From Microbacterium galbinum (GTDB taxonomy: Bacteria > Actinomycetota > Actinomycetes > Actinomycetales > Microbacteriaceae): a DNA stretch of 64,000 nucleotides. Location: positions 2,509,630-2,573,629 of the forward strand of contig NZ_CP078077.1 in NCBI RefSeq assembly GCF_023101185.1, given 5' to 3'. The notes under the pieces are model-generated. The model was not told the origin of the DNA and did not search any database. It worked only from the letters and a program-made list of their open reading frames with translations. Each line of letters begins with the position of its first letter. Within the stretch, counting starts at the first letter, position 1. The position numbers and the translations under genes were made by a program. Below, one piece after another: positions 48,621-60,557 of the stretch.

Positions 48621-50702
48621 CTAGGGGGATGTTGAGGGCGCCGCGTCGAGAAGCGCAGTGATCTCGTCGAGGAGATACGGCGCCAGGGAATGACTGAACG
48701 ACGCCGTGATGTGGTGGAGATCTCGGTAAACGACCACACCGCCGGCGACCATCGGACAGACGCCGTCGGGGTCGCAATACGCGCCGCGAAGGTCGACCGG
48801 AGTGACTCCCGATTCATCGGCTGCGAGGGCGAGCGGATCCTCACGAAGGAAGTCAGCGGCCGCGAATGCGCACGTCTCGAAGGTGAAACTGCTCGTCGAC
48901 GTCACGCAGTCGGCTGACGATTGTGCGATACCTGGATTGTCCAGGACAGGGATCACTTGGATGCCCTGCTCTCGCGCGGTTCTCCAGCGCTCGGCGAACC
49001 GTTCTGCGCGTTGCTGACGCACTTGGTCGGTCGCTTCGAGCTGATTCCATGCGGTCACGACGATGGCATCGTATCCGTTGCTCAGCAGATCTTTCTGCAG
49101 GGACGCTTGGCGGGCAGCGCACTTGGGGTCGGGATCTGCAGACCACACGCATCCGCGTCCCACATACACATCGATCGACCAGCCGGCATCGGCAGCGACG
49201 TCTCGCAGCCCAGGAACGAGCATGGCGGCATGAGAATCTCCTGTCAGCGCGATTCGGACCGCTTCTGGATCGTCGGATCCGATGTGGCAGGGTTCGAGTG
49301 CTGTCTCGGCGGCGGTGTAGCAATCGAACGCGCCGTCCGTGTCGTCGTAGAGACCGCCTAGTCCCGGTATGAGATCCGCGCTGGGTACCGGGATATCCCG
49401 GGCGCCCTCACAGCTCGGATTCAGCAGTATATTCGCCCCCCGGCAGGAAGCGGGATCGGCGACCTCGGCCTGCGCCCGCTCGGTTTGCGCCTGCGTGGAG
49501 GCTGCGATCGAAAGCGCGGGGAGTCCTGCGGCGGCGACGACGAGCAGCATCGCGACCAGGGTACCCGCGAGAATCGCGCGGGGCCGAAAAGTTGCGAGCC
49601 GTCCGAAGCGGAGAGGGTCCTCGACGAATCTCTTGCCGAGAGCGGCAAGCACGCACGTCGTGATGACGAGGAGGATGTTCTGCCAGAGTTCGAGGTCGGC
49701 CCCGAGAATTGCGGGGGCGATGACCACGAGCGGCCAGTGCCAGAGGTAGATCCCGTATGAGTTGTCGCCCAACCACTGGATCGGCTTCCATCCCTGCATG
49801 GAGGCGAGACGGAACGGCGGCGCTGGGCCGATGAGCATCAGCAGCGCCGTGGCGGAAACCGGAAGGATCGCCGCATACCCGGGGAAAGGAGTGGCAGAGT
49901 CGAAGGCGAATGCGGAGAACAGGAGCGCGGCCCACCCTGCTATCCATATCAGCGATCGAAGAAGAGCGGGCACGATGATCGACGGGATTAGGGCGACGAG
50001 CGCTCCGAACCCGAACTCCCACATACGAACGGGCGTCGCAAAGTAAGCGAACGAGGGAGCGGCGAAGGTGGTGACGATGCTCAGAACGAGGCTGCCGACA
50101 GTGATAGCGAGCAGAAGGGCGACGAGTGCGCGCCGTCCGTACTTCTTGGTCAGAATCGCCGTGGTTGCTGCGATAACGAGAAGCGGCCAAACGATGTAGA
50201 ACTGTTCTTCGACCGAGAGAGACCAATAGTGCTGGGCGATCGGTGGCGCATTCTCAGCGGCGAGGTAGTCGACCGCATCCGCGGCCAGAACCCAGTTCTC
50301 GACGTACAGCGTGCTCCCGACGATCGAACGAAGATACTGCGTGACCAAGGCGGGCGGCGCGAACAGCACGGTGAGAGCGGTGCTGGCGAGGAGCACCAGA
50401 AGTGCTGCCGGCAGGAGACGTCGCGCTCGGGCAGCCCAGAACGCTCCGAGTCGGAGGTTTCCACGCTCTCGCAAACGAACGAGTTGTCCGGTGATCAGGT
50501 AGCCCGAGATCACGAAAAAGACATCAACGCCGATGTACCCGCCTTCGATCGCCTTCGGCCAGACATGAAAAAGCACCACCGCAGCGACGGCGAATGCACG
50601 CAGCGCCTGGATATCCGCCCGAGGGGTATGGCTGGTCGGCGTTGCCGTTGCTTTGACCGCTTTCTCGCGATCTCTGCGAAGGTTAGCGCCGGCCGAGGCC
50701 AC
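48621..50702 (-). CDS. OafA/YrhL-type acyltransferase fused to SGNH hydrolase domain
   Basis: 693-residue membrane enzyme that should transfer acetyl or similar acyl groups to a surface polysaccharide. Residues about 25-390 form an acyltransferase-3 domain of about ten spans, with RADIQALRAFAV, VLFHVWP (catalytic His), GGYIGVDVFFVISGYLIT and WSLSVEEQFYIVWPL. About 440-690 is an SGNH domain with ALTGDSHAAML (catalytic Ser, about 507) and RDLHHIT (Asp/His, about 670). The start is uncertain; GTG at 50702 is the last plausible codon before the conserved domain, has GGA upstream and overlaps the UDP-glucose dehydrogenase stop by 20 bases. A reading frame continuing to 50795 inside that gene is less likely to be translated. 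Confidence 0.88.
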   Translation of the reverse strand: MASAGANLRRDREKAVKATATPTSHTPRADIQALRAFAVAAVVLFHVWPKAIEGGYIGVDVFFVISGYLITGQLVRLRERGNLRLGAFWAARARRLLPAALLVLLASTALTVLFAPPALVTQYLRSIVGSTLYVENWVLAADAVDYLAAENAPPIAQHYWSLSVEEQFYIVWPLLVIAATTAILTKKYGRRALVALLLAITVGSLVLSIVTTFAAPSFAYFATPVRMWEFGFGALVALIPSIIVPALLRSLIWIAGWAALLFSAFAFDSATPFPGYAAILPVSATALLMLIGPAPPFRLASMQGWKPIQWLGDNSYGIYLWHWPLVVIAPAILGADLELWQNILLVITTCVLAALGKRFVEDPLRFGRLATFRPRAILAGTLVAMLLVVAAAGLPALSIAASTQAQTERAQAEVADPASCRGANILLNPSCEGARDIPVPSADLIPGLGGLYDDTDGAFDCYTAAETALEPCHIGSDDPEAVRIALTGDSHAAMLVPGLRDVAADAGWSIDVYVGRGCVWSADPDPKCAARQASLQKDLLSNGYDAIVVTAWNQLEATDQVRQQRAERFAERWRTAREQGIQVIPVLDNPGIAQSSADCVTSTSSFTFETCAFAAADFLREDPLALAADESGVTPVDLRGAYCDPDGVCPMVAGGVVVYRDLHHITASFSHSLAPYLLDEITALLDAAPSTSP

Positions 50703-51984
50703 GGTACGTCCAACCGGCAGCACGCCATCGCTCGGGATCGAGGCAGTTGCGGCCGTCGATGACCTTCTTCTCGGCGACAGCACTCGCGATGGCATCGGGA
50801 CTCAATTCGCGGAACTCGTCCCATTCCGTGACGACGACGGTGACTTCGGCCTTCGCGACGGCTTCTTCCAAGGACTCGGCGAACACGAGGTGCGGCCGAG
50901 CGCGACGCGCGGTTCCGACGGCCTCCGGATCGTAGGAGACGACATCCGCCCCCAAGCCGTGCAAGCGCGTCGCGACGTCGAGCGCGGGGGAGTCGCGGGT
51001 GTCGTCGGAGTTCGGCTTGAAGGCGAGTCCGAGGATCGCGATCCGCCTCCCTGCCACCGATCCTCCGAGTGCTTCTTCGACGAGTTCGACGAGACGCGTG
51101 CGCTGGCGCAGGTTGATCTCGTCCACCTCACGGAGGAAGCGGAGGGCTCGTCCATGGCCGAGCTCTTCCCCGCGGGCGGCGAACGCTCGGATGTCCTTCG
51201 GTAGGCAGCCTCCGCCGAAACCGACCCCCGCGTTCAGGAAACGTCTTCCGATCCGGACGTCGTGGCCGATAGCATCCGCGAGTTCGGTGACATCCGCGCC
51301 GGTGGCATCGGCGATCTCGGACATCGCGTTGATGAAGGAGATCTTCGTCGCGAGGAATGCGTTCGCGGCGACCTTGACGAGCTCGGCTGTCGCATAATCG
51401 GTGACGAGTCGTGGGACTCCGCCCTTCAAGGCGGTCGCGTAGACGGCATCGAGGATCTCCACCTCCGCGCCGTCTCGAATCGCCGTACCGTAAACGATGC
51501 GGTCCGGCTGGAGCGTGTCCTGCACGGCGAAGCCTTCGCGCAGGAACTCCGGATTCCAGGCGAGCATCGCCCCGGTCGGCGTGACCATATCGGCGAGCCG
51601 CTGGGCGGTGCCCACCGGCACGGTCGACTTGCCGACGACGAGATCCCCCGGCGCGAGGTGGGGGAGGAGGCCAGTGACCGCTGCGTCGACGAATCGCAGA
51701 TCAGCGCCATCACTGTCCTCGCGTTGCGGCGTGCCGACTGCGATGAAATGGACGGTGGACCCGGTGAGCGCGGCCGGGTCGGTCGTGAACCGAAGATTTC
51801 CGGAGGCGAGCGACTCCCGTAGGAGGTCGTTGAAGCCCGGTTCGTAGAACGGCGCCTCGCCAGCGGCCAGCCGCTCAATCTTCGCGTGGTCCACATCGAA
51901 GCCGATGACTTCATGGCCGATCGAAGCCATGGCTGCCGCATGCACGGCTCCGAGGTATCCACAGCCGATGACACTGAGTTTCAT
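50683..51984 (-). CDS. UDP-glucose 6-dehydrogenase
   Basis: 433-residue NAD-dependent enzyme that oxidises UDP-glucose twice to UDP-glucuronate. The NAD-binding loop is SVIGCGYLGAVHAAAMAS (about 4-21), followed by VDAAVTGLLPHL and KSTVPVGTA (about 119-127). The active-site cysteine motif is GFGGGCLPKDIRA (about 256-268), and FKPNSDDTRDSPALDV near 323 is also family-typical. It provides uronic acid for the glycan. It follows the rmlCD fusion gene by 4 bases, so nucleotide-sugar supply genes form one operon. Confidence 0.95.
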   Translation of the reverse strand: MKLSVIGCGYLGAVHAAAMASIGHEVIGFDVDHAKIERLAAGEAPFYEPGFNDLLRESLASGNLRFTTDPAALTGSTVHFIAVGTPQREDSDGADLRFVDAAVTGLLPHLAPGDLVVGKSTVPVGTAQRLADMVTPTGAMLAWNPEFLREGFAVQDTLQPDRIVYGTAIRDGAEVEILDAVYATALKGGVPRLVTDYATAELVKVAANAFLATKISFINAMSEIADATGADVTELADAIGHDVRIGRRFLNAGVGFGGGCLPKDIRAFAARGEELGHGRALRFLREVDEINLRQRTRLVELVEEALGGSVAGRRIAILGLAFKPNSDDTRDSPALDVATRLHGLGADVVSYDPEAVGTARRARPHLVFAESLEEAVAKAEVTVVVTEWDEFRELSPDAIASAVAEKKVIDGRNCLDPERWRAAGWTYRGLGRR

Positions 51985-51988
51985 TCCC

Positions 51989-55274
<3,286 letters not shown>

Positions 55275-55280
55275 GCCTCT

Positions 55281-55286
55281 ATGTTG
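55281..55286 (-). promoter_or_regulatory. -10-like element, leaderless rmlA
   Basis: Minus strand CAACAT, 6 bases (AGAGGC), then GTG at 55274; the match to consensus is moderate. Confidence 0.45.
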
Positions 55287-55358
55287 TCACACCGTGCCCG
55301 GATCACCCTGTCCGGCCGCAGGGGGAGCGCCCTCGCCGAGATCGCAGCCCAGCCGGGA

Positions 55359-55364
55359 TATCCT
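55359..55364 (+). promoter_or_regulatory. -10-like element for DUF6541 gene
   Basis: TATCCT, with RNA predicted to start near 55371 and the ATG at 55397 preceded by AGAGGG. Confidence 0.45.
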
Positions 55365-55396
55365 GGTTCGGTTGTCGGTGAGAGGGTCTGGAATAC

Positions 55397-57334
55397 ATGG
55401 AAATGCTCGAACTGCTCTGGCCTGCCGCCGTGCTTCTCGCGCTGTACGCCGTCTTGGGCGGAACGTTGGCGTGGCTGATCGGACTGCGCGGGCTCTGGGC
55501 CGTGGCCGCCGCACCGGCGTTCGCCATGACCGTGGTCGGGGGTGCGAGTCTGCTCGCCGGCTTCGCCGGGATCGGCTGGTCGATCGTGCCGTGCCTCGTC
55601 CTGGCTGCGGTGATCGGCGTGGGGATCCATCTCGTACGCCGCCGCGGACGGCGTGGCGTGACCTCGTCGCCGTCGACGTCGCGGTGGTGGACCATCGGCG
55701 CCGCTGTGGCCGCAGCGGTGGTCATCGGACTGCAGATCTTCGCGGTGATCGGTCAGCCGTCGGCGATCTCGCAGACGTTCGACAACGTGTTCCACCTCAA
55801 CGCCATTCGCTACATCATGGACACCGGCGCCGCCTCGCCCCTCGAACTCGGGCAGATGACGAGCCCGAACGGCGGAGTTCCTTTCTATCCGTCGGCCTGG
55901 CACGCGACCGCCGCCATCGTGGCGCAGCTGAGCGGGGTCGGCATCCCCGCCGTCGTCAACGCGCAGACGCTCGTGATCGCCGCGGTCATCTGGCCGCTGA
56001 GCGCCATGCTCCTGGCGCGGACGCTCATGGGGAAGTCGGCGACCGTCACCGTCACCGCTGCGATCGTGAGCTGCGCCATCCCGATGTTCCCGATCCTGCC
56101 GATGGACTACGGCGTCCTTTACCCGTTCCAGCTCGCTCTCGCCGTGGTCCCCGTCACGGTGGCGGCGACGGCATCCGCCTTCGGAATCGGAACATCGGCG
56201 AAGGACCTCGCGCCGGGCTGGTGGGGTTTCGTCGCGCTCGGCGCGATCCCCGGCGTCGCCCTCGCGCACCCGGGCGGATTCGTCGCCTGGCTCGCGTTCT
56301 CGGTGCCGATCGTTCTCGTCTTCGTGGTGCGCCTGTGGCGCGCGCATCGATCCGGTCGGGTTCGCGCGGCACTCGCCGCCGGCGTCCTCGCTTACTTCGG
56401 CGTCGGTGTTCTCCTGCTCATGGTGCTGCGCCCGCCGCTGCCGACCCGCGGGTGGCCGACGGCCCTCACTCCCGGACAGGCGGCGCTCGAAGTCGCGCAG
56501 GTGTCGATGTTCTACGGAACGATCGCAATCGGCGTCGCGATCGCCGTGCTCCTCGGCCTCTTCTGGGTTCTGAAGGAGCGCAGTGAGGCGCTCGTGGTCG
56601 GTGCGGCTCTCTGGGCGATCGGCGCGATCCTTTTCATCGTCGTCATCTCACTGCCCATCGGTCCCATCCGGGATGCGCTGACGGGGAGCTGGTACAACAA
56701 CTGGCCGCGTCTGGCGGCGGTGTTCGGGATCGCGCTGGTCCCGCTCGCGACCCTGGGGATCGCGCGCACGGTCGAGGCGATCGGGCGGCTCTGGTCGCGG
56801 GCCCAGCCCGACGGACATCTCCTGCGCGTGATCGCCGGCGTCGTCGCCGCCGCGATCGGCTTCGTGGTCCTGCCGCTTCCCGCCATCCCGGCCGCCGTCG
56901 CGCAGGCGCAGATCCGCTTCGTGCTGGACGAGGGTTCTTCCCTCATCAGCTCGGACGAAATGGCCCTGCTCGAACGCCTCCCCGAGCACGTCCCCGCAGG
57001 CTCCGTAATCGCCGGTAACCCGTACACCGGCACCGCACTCGCGTACGCGATCGGTGGGCGCCAAGTGCTCATGCCGCACATCCTGGTGGACGTCTCCGAC
57101 GATGCGGCGACAATCAACGACCACCTCGCCGACGCCGAGTCGATGCCCGCCGTGTGCGATGCGGCCGAGGCGCTCGACGTCCGGTTCGTCCTCGATTTCG
57201 GGGATCGGGAGGTGCACGGCGGATCGCATCCGCTCGCAGGCCTCGAGGATCTCGAGGAATCGGGAGCGGTGCGCCTGGTCGACAGCCAGGGCGATGCCAG
57301 ACTGTACGAAGTGACCGCCTGCGGTCTCGGCTGA
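55397..57334 (+). CDS. DUF6541-type polytopic membrane protein (possible GT-C or polymerase)
   Basis: 645-residue membrane protein with about twelve hydrophobic spans from residue 8 to about 505, then a soluble C-terminal domain of about 140 residues (VAQAQIRFVLDEGSS ... VPAGSVIAGNPYTGTALAYAI ... GDARLYEVTACGLG). The first extracytoplasmic loop has QTFDNVFHLNAIRYIMDTG (about 129-147), where Asp and His could be catalytic, as in GT-C transferases. The soluble tail resembles those of arabinofuranosyl- or mannosyl-transferase-like membrane enzymes. I would place it in the actinobacterial DUF6541 family from memory. It is a candidate for the otherwise missing polymerase. It is divergent from rmlA and followed by a GT2 gene after 19 bases. 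Confidence 0.75.
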   Translation: MEMLELLWPAAVLLALYAVLGGTLAWLIGLRGLWAVAAAPAFAMTVVGGASLLAGFAGIGWSIVPCLVLAAVIGVGIHLVRRRGRRGVTSSPSTSRWWTIGAAVAAAVVIGLQIFAVIGQPSAISQTFDNVFHLNAIRYIMDTGAASPLELGQMTSPNGGVPFYPSAWHATAAIVAQLSGVGIPAVVNAQTLVIAAVIWPLSAMLLARTLMGKSATVTVTAAIVSCAIPMFPILPMDYGVLYPFQLALAVVPVTVAATASAFGIGTSAKDLAPGWWGFVALGAIPGVALAHPGGFVAWLAFSVPIVLVFVVRLWRAHRSGRVRAALAAGVLAYFGVGVLLLMVLRPPLPTRGWPTALTPGQAALEVAQVSMFYGTIAIGVAIAVLLGLFWVLKERSEALVVGAALWAIGAILFIVVISLPIGPIRDALTGSWYNNWPRLAAVFGIALVPLATLGIARTVEAIGRLWSRAQPDGHLLRVIAGVVAAAIGFVVLPLPAIPAAVAQAQIRFVLDEGSSLISSDEMALLERLPEHVPAGSVIAGNPYTGTALAYAIGGRQVLMPHILVDVSDDAATINDHLADAESMPAVCDAAEALDVRFVLDFGDREVHGGSHPLAGLEDLEESGAVRLVDSQGDARLYEVTACGLG

Positions 57335-57353
57335 ACACGGAGAGACTTCCCTC

Positions 57354-58094
57354 ATGAGCGACACCACGCGCATCGATCGCGTCCTGGTCCTCGTCCCCGC
57401 GTGGAACGAGGAGCGCAGCGTCGGCGACACCGTGCGCGAGATCCGGGCGGCCTCGTCGCGGTACGACGTCGTCGTGATCGACGACGGGTCGACCGATGAC
57501 ACGGCCGAGGTGGCCCGAGCCGCCGGCGCGGCCGTGCTCTCCCTGCCCTTCAACCTGGGCGTGGGCGGTGCGATGCGCACCGGGTTCACCTATGCGGCGC
57601 GCGAGGGCTACGGAGCCGCGATCCAGGTGGATGCCGATGGGCAGCACGACCCCGTCGACATCGATCGGGTGCTCGCCGGCCTGGAGCACGCCGACATCTC
57701 GATCGGCGCGCGCTTCTCCGACGTCGGCGACTACTCGGTGCGCGGCCCCCGGCGCTGGGCGATGCTCTTCCTCGCCTCGGTGGTGTCGCGCATCGCCAAG
57801 ACGCGGTTGACCGATGTGACGAGCGGTTTCCGCGCGGCGAACACCCGCGCGATCGCCCAATACGTGCACTATTACCCGGCCGAGTATCTCGGTGACACCC
57901 TCGACTCACTCGTCGCCGCGCTGCACGCCGGGCTGACGGTCACGCAGGTCGGCGTCGCGATGCGCCCGCGTGCGCATGGCAATCCCAGCCAGGGCCCGCT
58001 CGGTTCCACGGTCTACCTGCTCAGGTCGGTGTTCGCGCTGCTGCTGGCCGCGATGCGACGTACTGGCTCACAGCGACAGGAGGAACGCGCATGA
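57354..58094 (+). CDS. Family 2 glycosyltransferase (Dpm1-like)
   Basis: 246-residue GT-A transferase similar to polyprenyl-phosphate sugar transferases. It shows VLVLVPAWNEERSVGDTV (about 10-27), VVVIDDGSTDDTAEVA (about 40-55), LPFNLGVGGAMRTGF (about 64-78) and the metal site IQVDADGQHDP (about 91-101). The acceptor region TDVTSGFRAANTRAI (about 148-162) is also typical. It ends in a short hydrophobic helix (VYLLRSVFALLLAAM) that probably contacts the membrane. The next gene, a DUF2304 protein, overlaps by 4 bases (ATGA); such pairs are common in polysaccharide loci. Confidence 0.9.
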   Translation: MSDTTRIDRVLVLVPAWNEERSVGDTVREIRAASSRYDVVVIDDGSTDDTAEVARAAGAAVLSLPFNLGVGGAMRTGFTYAAREGYGAAIQVDADGQHDPVDIDRVLAGLEHADISIGARFSDVGDYSVRGPRRWAMLFLASVVSRIAKTRLTDVTSGFRAANTRAIAQYVHYYPAEYLGDTLDSLVAALHAGLTVTQVGVAMRPRAHGNPSQGPLGSTVYLLRSVFALLLAAMRRTGSQRQEERA

Positions 58095-58480
58095 TCGTCT
58101 TCGTCGGGATCGTTCTCGCCGTCCTGATCGTCGTGATCGTCCTGTGGATGCTCCTCACGCGCAAACTGCGCGAGAAGTACGCGGTCCTCTGGCTCGTGAT
58201 CGCCGTCTCGGTGCTCATCGTCGGGCTGTTCCCCGGCCTGCTGGGCGGGCTCACGGCGTTGCTCGGTGTGCAGGTCCCCTCGAACCTGCTCTTCGCGACC
58301 GCGATCCTCCTGCTCCTCGGCGTCGCCCTGCACCTCTCGTGGGAGCTCAGCCAGGTCGAGGAGGAGACGCGGCGACTCGCGGAGGAAGCAGCCATCCTCC
58401 GCACGCAGCTGGAGAGCGTCGAGGGCAGGCTCGCGAAGCTCGAGGCTCCCCGGACGGGGTCGGACGGCGAACCCTCCTGA
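58091..58480 (+). CDS. DUF2304 family small membrane protein
   Basis: 129-residue protein with three likely membrane spans (about 3-22, about 31-55 and about 66-82) and a C-terminal coiled coil (QVEEETRRLAEEAAILRTQL, about 90-117, running into EGRLAKLEAP). It matches DUF2304 proteins, which accompany polyprenyl-phosphate glycosyltransferases and may anchor or assist them. It is cotranslated with the GT2 gene (ATGA overlap) and convergent with the next glycosyltransferase, 7 bases away. Confidence 0.85.
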   Translation: MIVFVGIVLAVLIVVIVLWMLLTRKLREKYAVLWLVIAVSVLIVGLFPGLLGGLTALLGVQVPSNLLFATAILLLLGVALHLSWELSQVEEETRRLAEEAAILRTQLESVEGRLAKLEAPRTGSDGEPS

Positions 58481-58487
58481 CGGGGCG

Positions 58488-59504
58488 TCAGCGCCGAGGC
58501 GGGGTGACCGCTCGGGCGACGGCGCGTCGGCCACCGCTGAGTGCTCCGCCGATCCAGCTCGCCCGGTACTCCCAGGTGAAGCGCTCGGGGACGATCTCCC
58601 GTGCGCGTCCCGCACGGAGCAGTGACAGCGCGGTGCGCAGCCTGCGGGAGCGACCGAAGGCCAGCTCCTGACGGGAATCGGTCGCGTCGTCGGTGCGACG
58701 CGCGGCGAGGGTGTCGACCATCAGTTGGCGCCAGCCCACGTAGGCCCAGAACGTCATCCGGAAGATCGACCGGGGGCTCCGTGAACCTTCGAAGCGCTGG
58801 GACTGCGCGAGCACGTTGGTGATGGAACTGCGGATGCTTCCGCTGCCCAGCCTGCTCGGGTCGCCGAACACGTTCGCATCGTGCTGGACGTAGTCCTGGA
58901 CGACGTCGTCGATGATGCGGGTGCCCCGGTGCGCCGACGCGACGACGGCGAGCCAGTGATCGTGCGCGGCCGCCCGAGTCGAAGCTCGGGGGAACGGCAG
59001 TGCGGTCGGCAACACTTCGGGGTGGAACACGCAGAGCGAGCCGGTGAACTCGTTGGAGAGGATCGTGAAGATCGCGCCGTGGTCGTGACGCGTCGTACGG
59101 CCCGTCTCCACTTCGGAGGGGTACGAGACGAGCCGGGCCTGGGCCGAGACGAGAGAGACCTCGTCGAGGTGCGGGAGGAGCTTCTCGATCTTGTCCGCGT
59201 CCCAGCGGTCGTCCTGGTCGCAGAGGGCGATCCACTCGCTCCGCTCGTCGACGGCGAGGAGGCCGCGTTCGAAGTTCAGGTAGAAACCGAGCCGTGTGCC
59301 GTCGCCGACGATGCGGAATCGGGCGTCTCCCTCGGTGATCTCGGCGACCAGCGCGGCGATCGGCTCGGGATCGCCGTCGACCGAGATCACGCACTCCCAC
59401 TCGCGGACCGTCTGCGCCTGCAGGGAGGTCAGCTGCCGGCGGAAGAGCTCCGGGTCGGGGGAGTAGGCGGCGAGCACGATCGTGCCGAAGGGATGTGTCG
59501 ACAC
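58488..59504 (-). CDS. Family 2 glycosyltransferase
   Basis: 338-residue GT-A transferase: TIVLAAYSPDPELFRRQL (about 8-25), WECVISVDGDPEPIAA (about 36-51) and the metal site WIALCDQDDRWDADKIEKL (about 90-108). The family-typical acceptor segment is TRAAAHDHWLAVVASAHRG (about 176-194), with the candidate catalytic Asp in HDHW. This group is often annotated as rhamnosyltransferase-like because of the CDQDD motif. The GTG start at 59504 has GGAAGG upstream. The gene stands alone on the minus strand, divergent from another GT2 gene. Confidence 0.88.
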   Translation of the reverse strand: MSTHPFGTIVLAAYSPDPELFRRQLTSLQAQTVREWECVISVDGDPEPIAALVAEITEGDARFRIVGDGTRLGFYLNFERGLLAVDERSEWIALCDQDDRWDADKIEKLLPHLDEVSLVSAQARLVSYPSEVETGRTTRHDHGAIFTILSNEFTGSLCVFHPEVLPTALPFPRASTRAAAHDHWLAVVASAHRGTRIIDDVVQDYVQHDANVFGDPSRLGSGSIRSSITNVLAQSQRFEGSRSPRSIFRMTFWAYVGWRQLMVDTLAARRTDDATDSRQELAFGRSRRLRTALSLLRAGRAREIVPERFTWEYRASWIGGALSGGRRAVARAVTPPRR

Positions 59505-59547
59505 AGGCGGCCTTCCGAGTCTGCGGGGATTGAACAGCGAATGAAGC

Positions 59548-59553
59548 TAGTCT
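59548..59553 (+). promoter_or_regulatory. -10-like element upstream of GT2 gene
   Basis: TAGTCT, with RNA predicted to start near 59560. The first ATG after that (59563) opens a 15-codon ORF whose TGA overlaps the GT2 start at 59607. Confidence 0.45.
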
Positions 59554-59562
59554 AAATGCGCC

Positions 59563-59610
59563 ATGCTCGTGATTCCCTTCTCCGTCCGTCGTCCGGTGCG
59601 TCTCGGATGA
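59563..59610 (+). CDS. Possible 15-residue leader peptide (uORF)
   Basis: Reads MLVIPFSVRRPVRLG and ends TGA at 59608-59610, which overlaps the ATG (59607) of the glycosyltransferase gene as ATGA. It sits directly after a -10-like TAGTCT. It may be a coupling device for translation of the downstream gene, which lacks a good Shine-Dalgarno. It could equally be a chance ORF. Confidence 0.3.
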   Translation: MLVIPFSVRRPVRLG

Positions 59611-60557
59611 GTGCTTCCCCCGTGTGGGCGGTGTTCTCGACGTTCCGTCCCGGTGACGCCGCTCTGGACGCCGTCTCCTCCGTCGCCGAACAGGTCGAGG
59701 GAGTGATCGTCGTCGACGACGGCTCGGGGCCCATCGCCGAGGCGGTACTCGACAGGCTCGAGAGCGCGGGGGCGATCGTCGTCCGCAGGCCCGACAACGA
59801 CGGGATCGCGGCGGCGCTCAATGACGGGATCGCACGCGCGCTCGACGCCGGTGCCGCCTTCGTGATCACCTTCGACCAGGATTCCCGGGTGGCGGAGGGG
59901 TTCGTCCGGAACCTCGTCTCCGCCCATGACGTCGCGACCCGTGCCGGTATCCACGTCGGCCTCGTCGTGCCGGAGTACTTCGCCGGCGTGCGTCAGCAGA
60001 CGGGGCCTGAGGCGACCTTCGGTGACGCCGCCAACGTCATCCAGTCGGGGATGCTGATCCCCGCGGCCGTGATCGCCGAGGCGGGACCCCTGCGGGAGGA
60101 TTTCTTCATCGACCTCGTCGACATGGAGTTCGGGCTGCGGGTCCGCGCCCGCGGTTGGCGGGTACTCGCCGCAGGAGGGGTGCGGATGGAGCACACGCTC
60201 GGCACCCGGTACCGGCGCGAGTTGTTCGGCCGCACGGTCGTGCTCCCGGGGGTCCCCGCGGAATTCAGCCTGAGCACGCCATTCCGTTACTTCTACCGCG
60301 TGCGGAACCGCCTGATCCTCAACCGCGAGTACTTCCTCTCCGCACCGGGGCAGATCATCCGGGAAACGCTGCTCGACGGCATCCACTTCGCGAACGCCTG
60401 GTGGGTCGCGAGGCCGCGCCGCGCGCTGGCGCGTGTGTACCGGGCCGCTCTCGTCGCCGCCGTGCGCGGTCGGATGGGGCGGATGCCGGACGCGCTGATG
60501 CCGATCGCGGCCGAGATCCGGTGGGACGCCCCCGTGGTCGCGGAGGGGGAGAAGTGA
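59607..60557 (+). CDS. Family 2 glycosyltransferase
   Basis: 316-residue GT-A transferase of the rhamnosyltransferase-like group: VWAVFSTFRPGDAALDAV (about 6-23), GVIVVDDGSGPIAEAV (about 32-47), PDNDGIAAALNDGIARA (about 60-76) and the metal site VITFDQDSRVAEGFV (about 88-102). FFIDLVDMEFGLRVRARG (about 167-184) holds the candidate base. The start ATG was chosen because an upstream in-frame ATG (59556) lies only 2 bases from the -10 element and would not be on the transcript. It is first of a three-gene run with GTGA and ATGA overlaps. Confidence 0.88.
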   Translation: MSASPVWAVFSTFRPGDAALDAVSSVAEQVEGVIVVDDGSGPIAEAVLDRLESAGAIVVRRPDNDGIAAALNDGIARALDAGAAFVITFDQDSRVAEGFVRNLVSAHDVATRAGIHVGLVVPEYFAGVRQQTGPEATFGDAANVIQSGMLIPAAVIAEAGPLREDFFIDLVDMEFGLRVRARGWRVLAAGGVRMEHTLGTRYRRELFGRTVVLPGVPAEFSLSTPFRYFYRVRNRLILNREYFLSAPGQIIRETLLDGIHFANAWWVARPRRALARVYRAALVAAVRGRMGRMPDALMPIAAEIRWDAPVVAEGEK

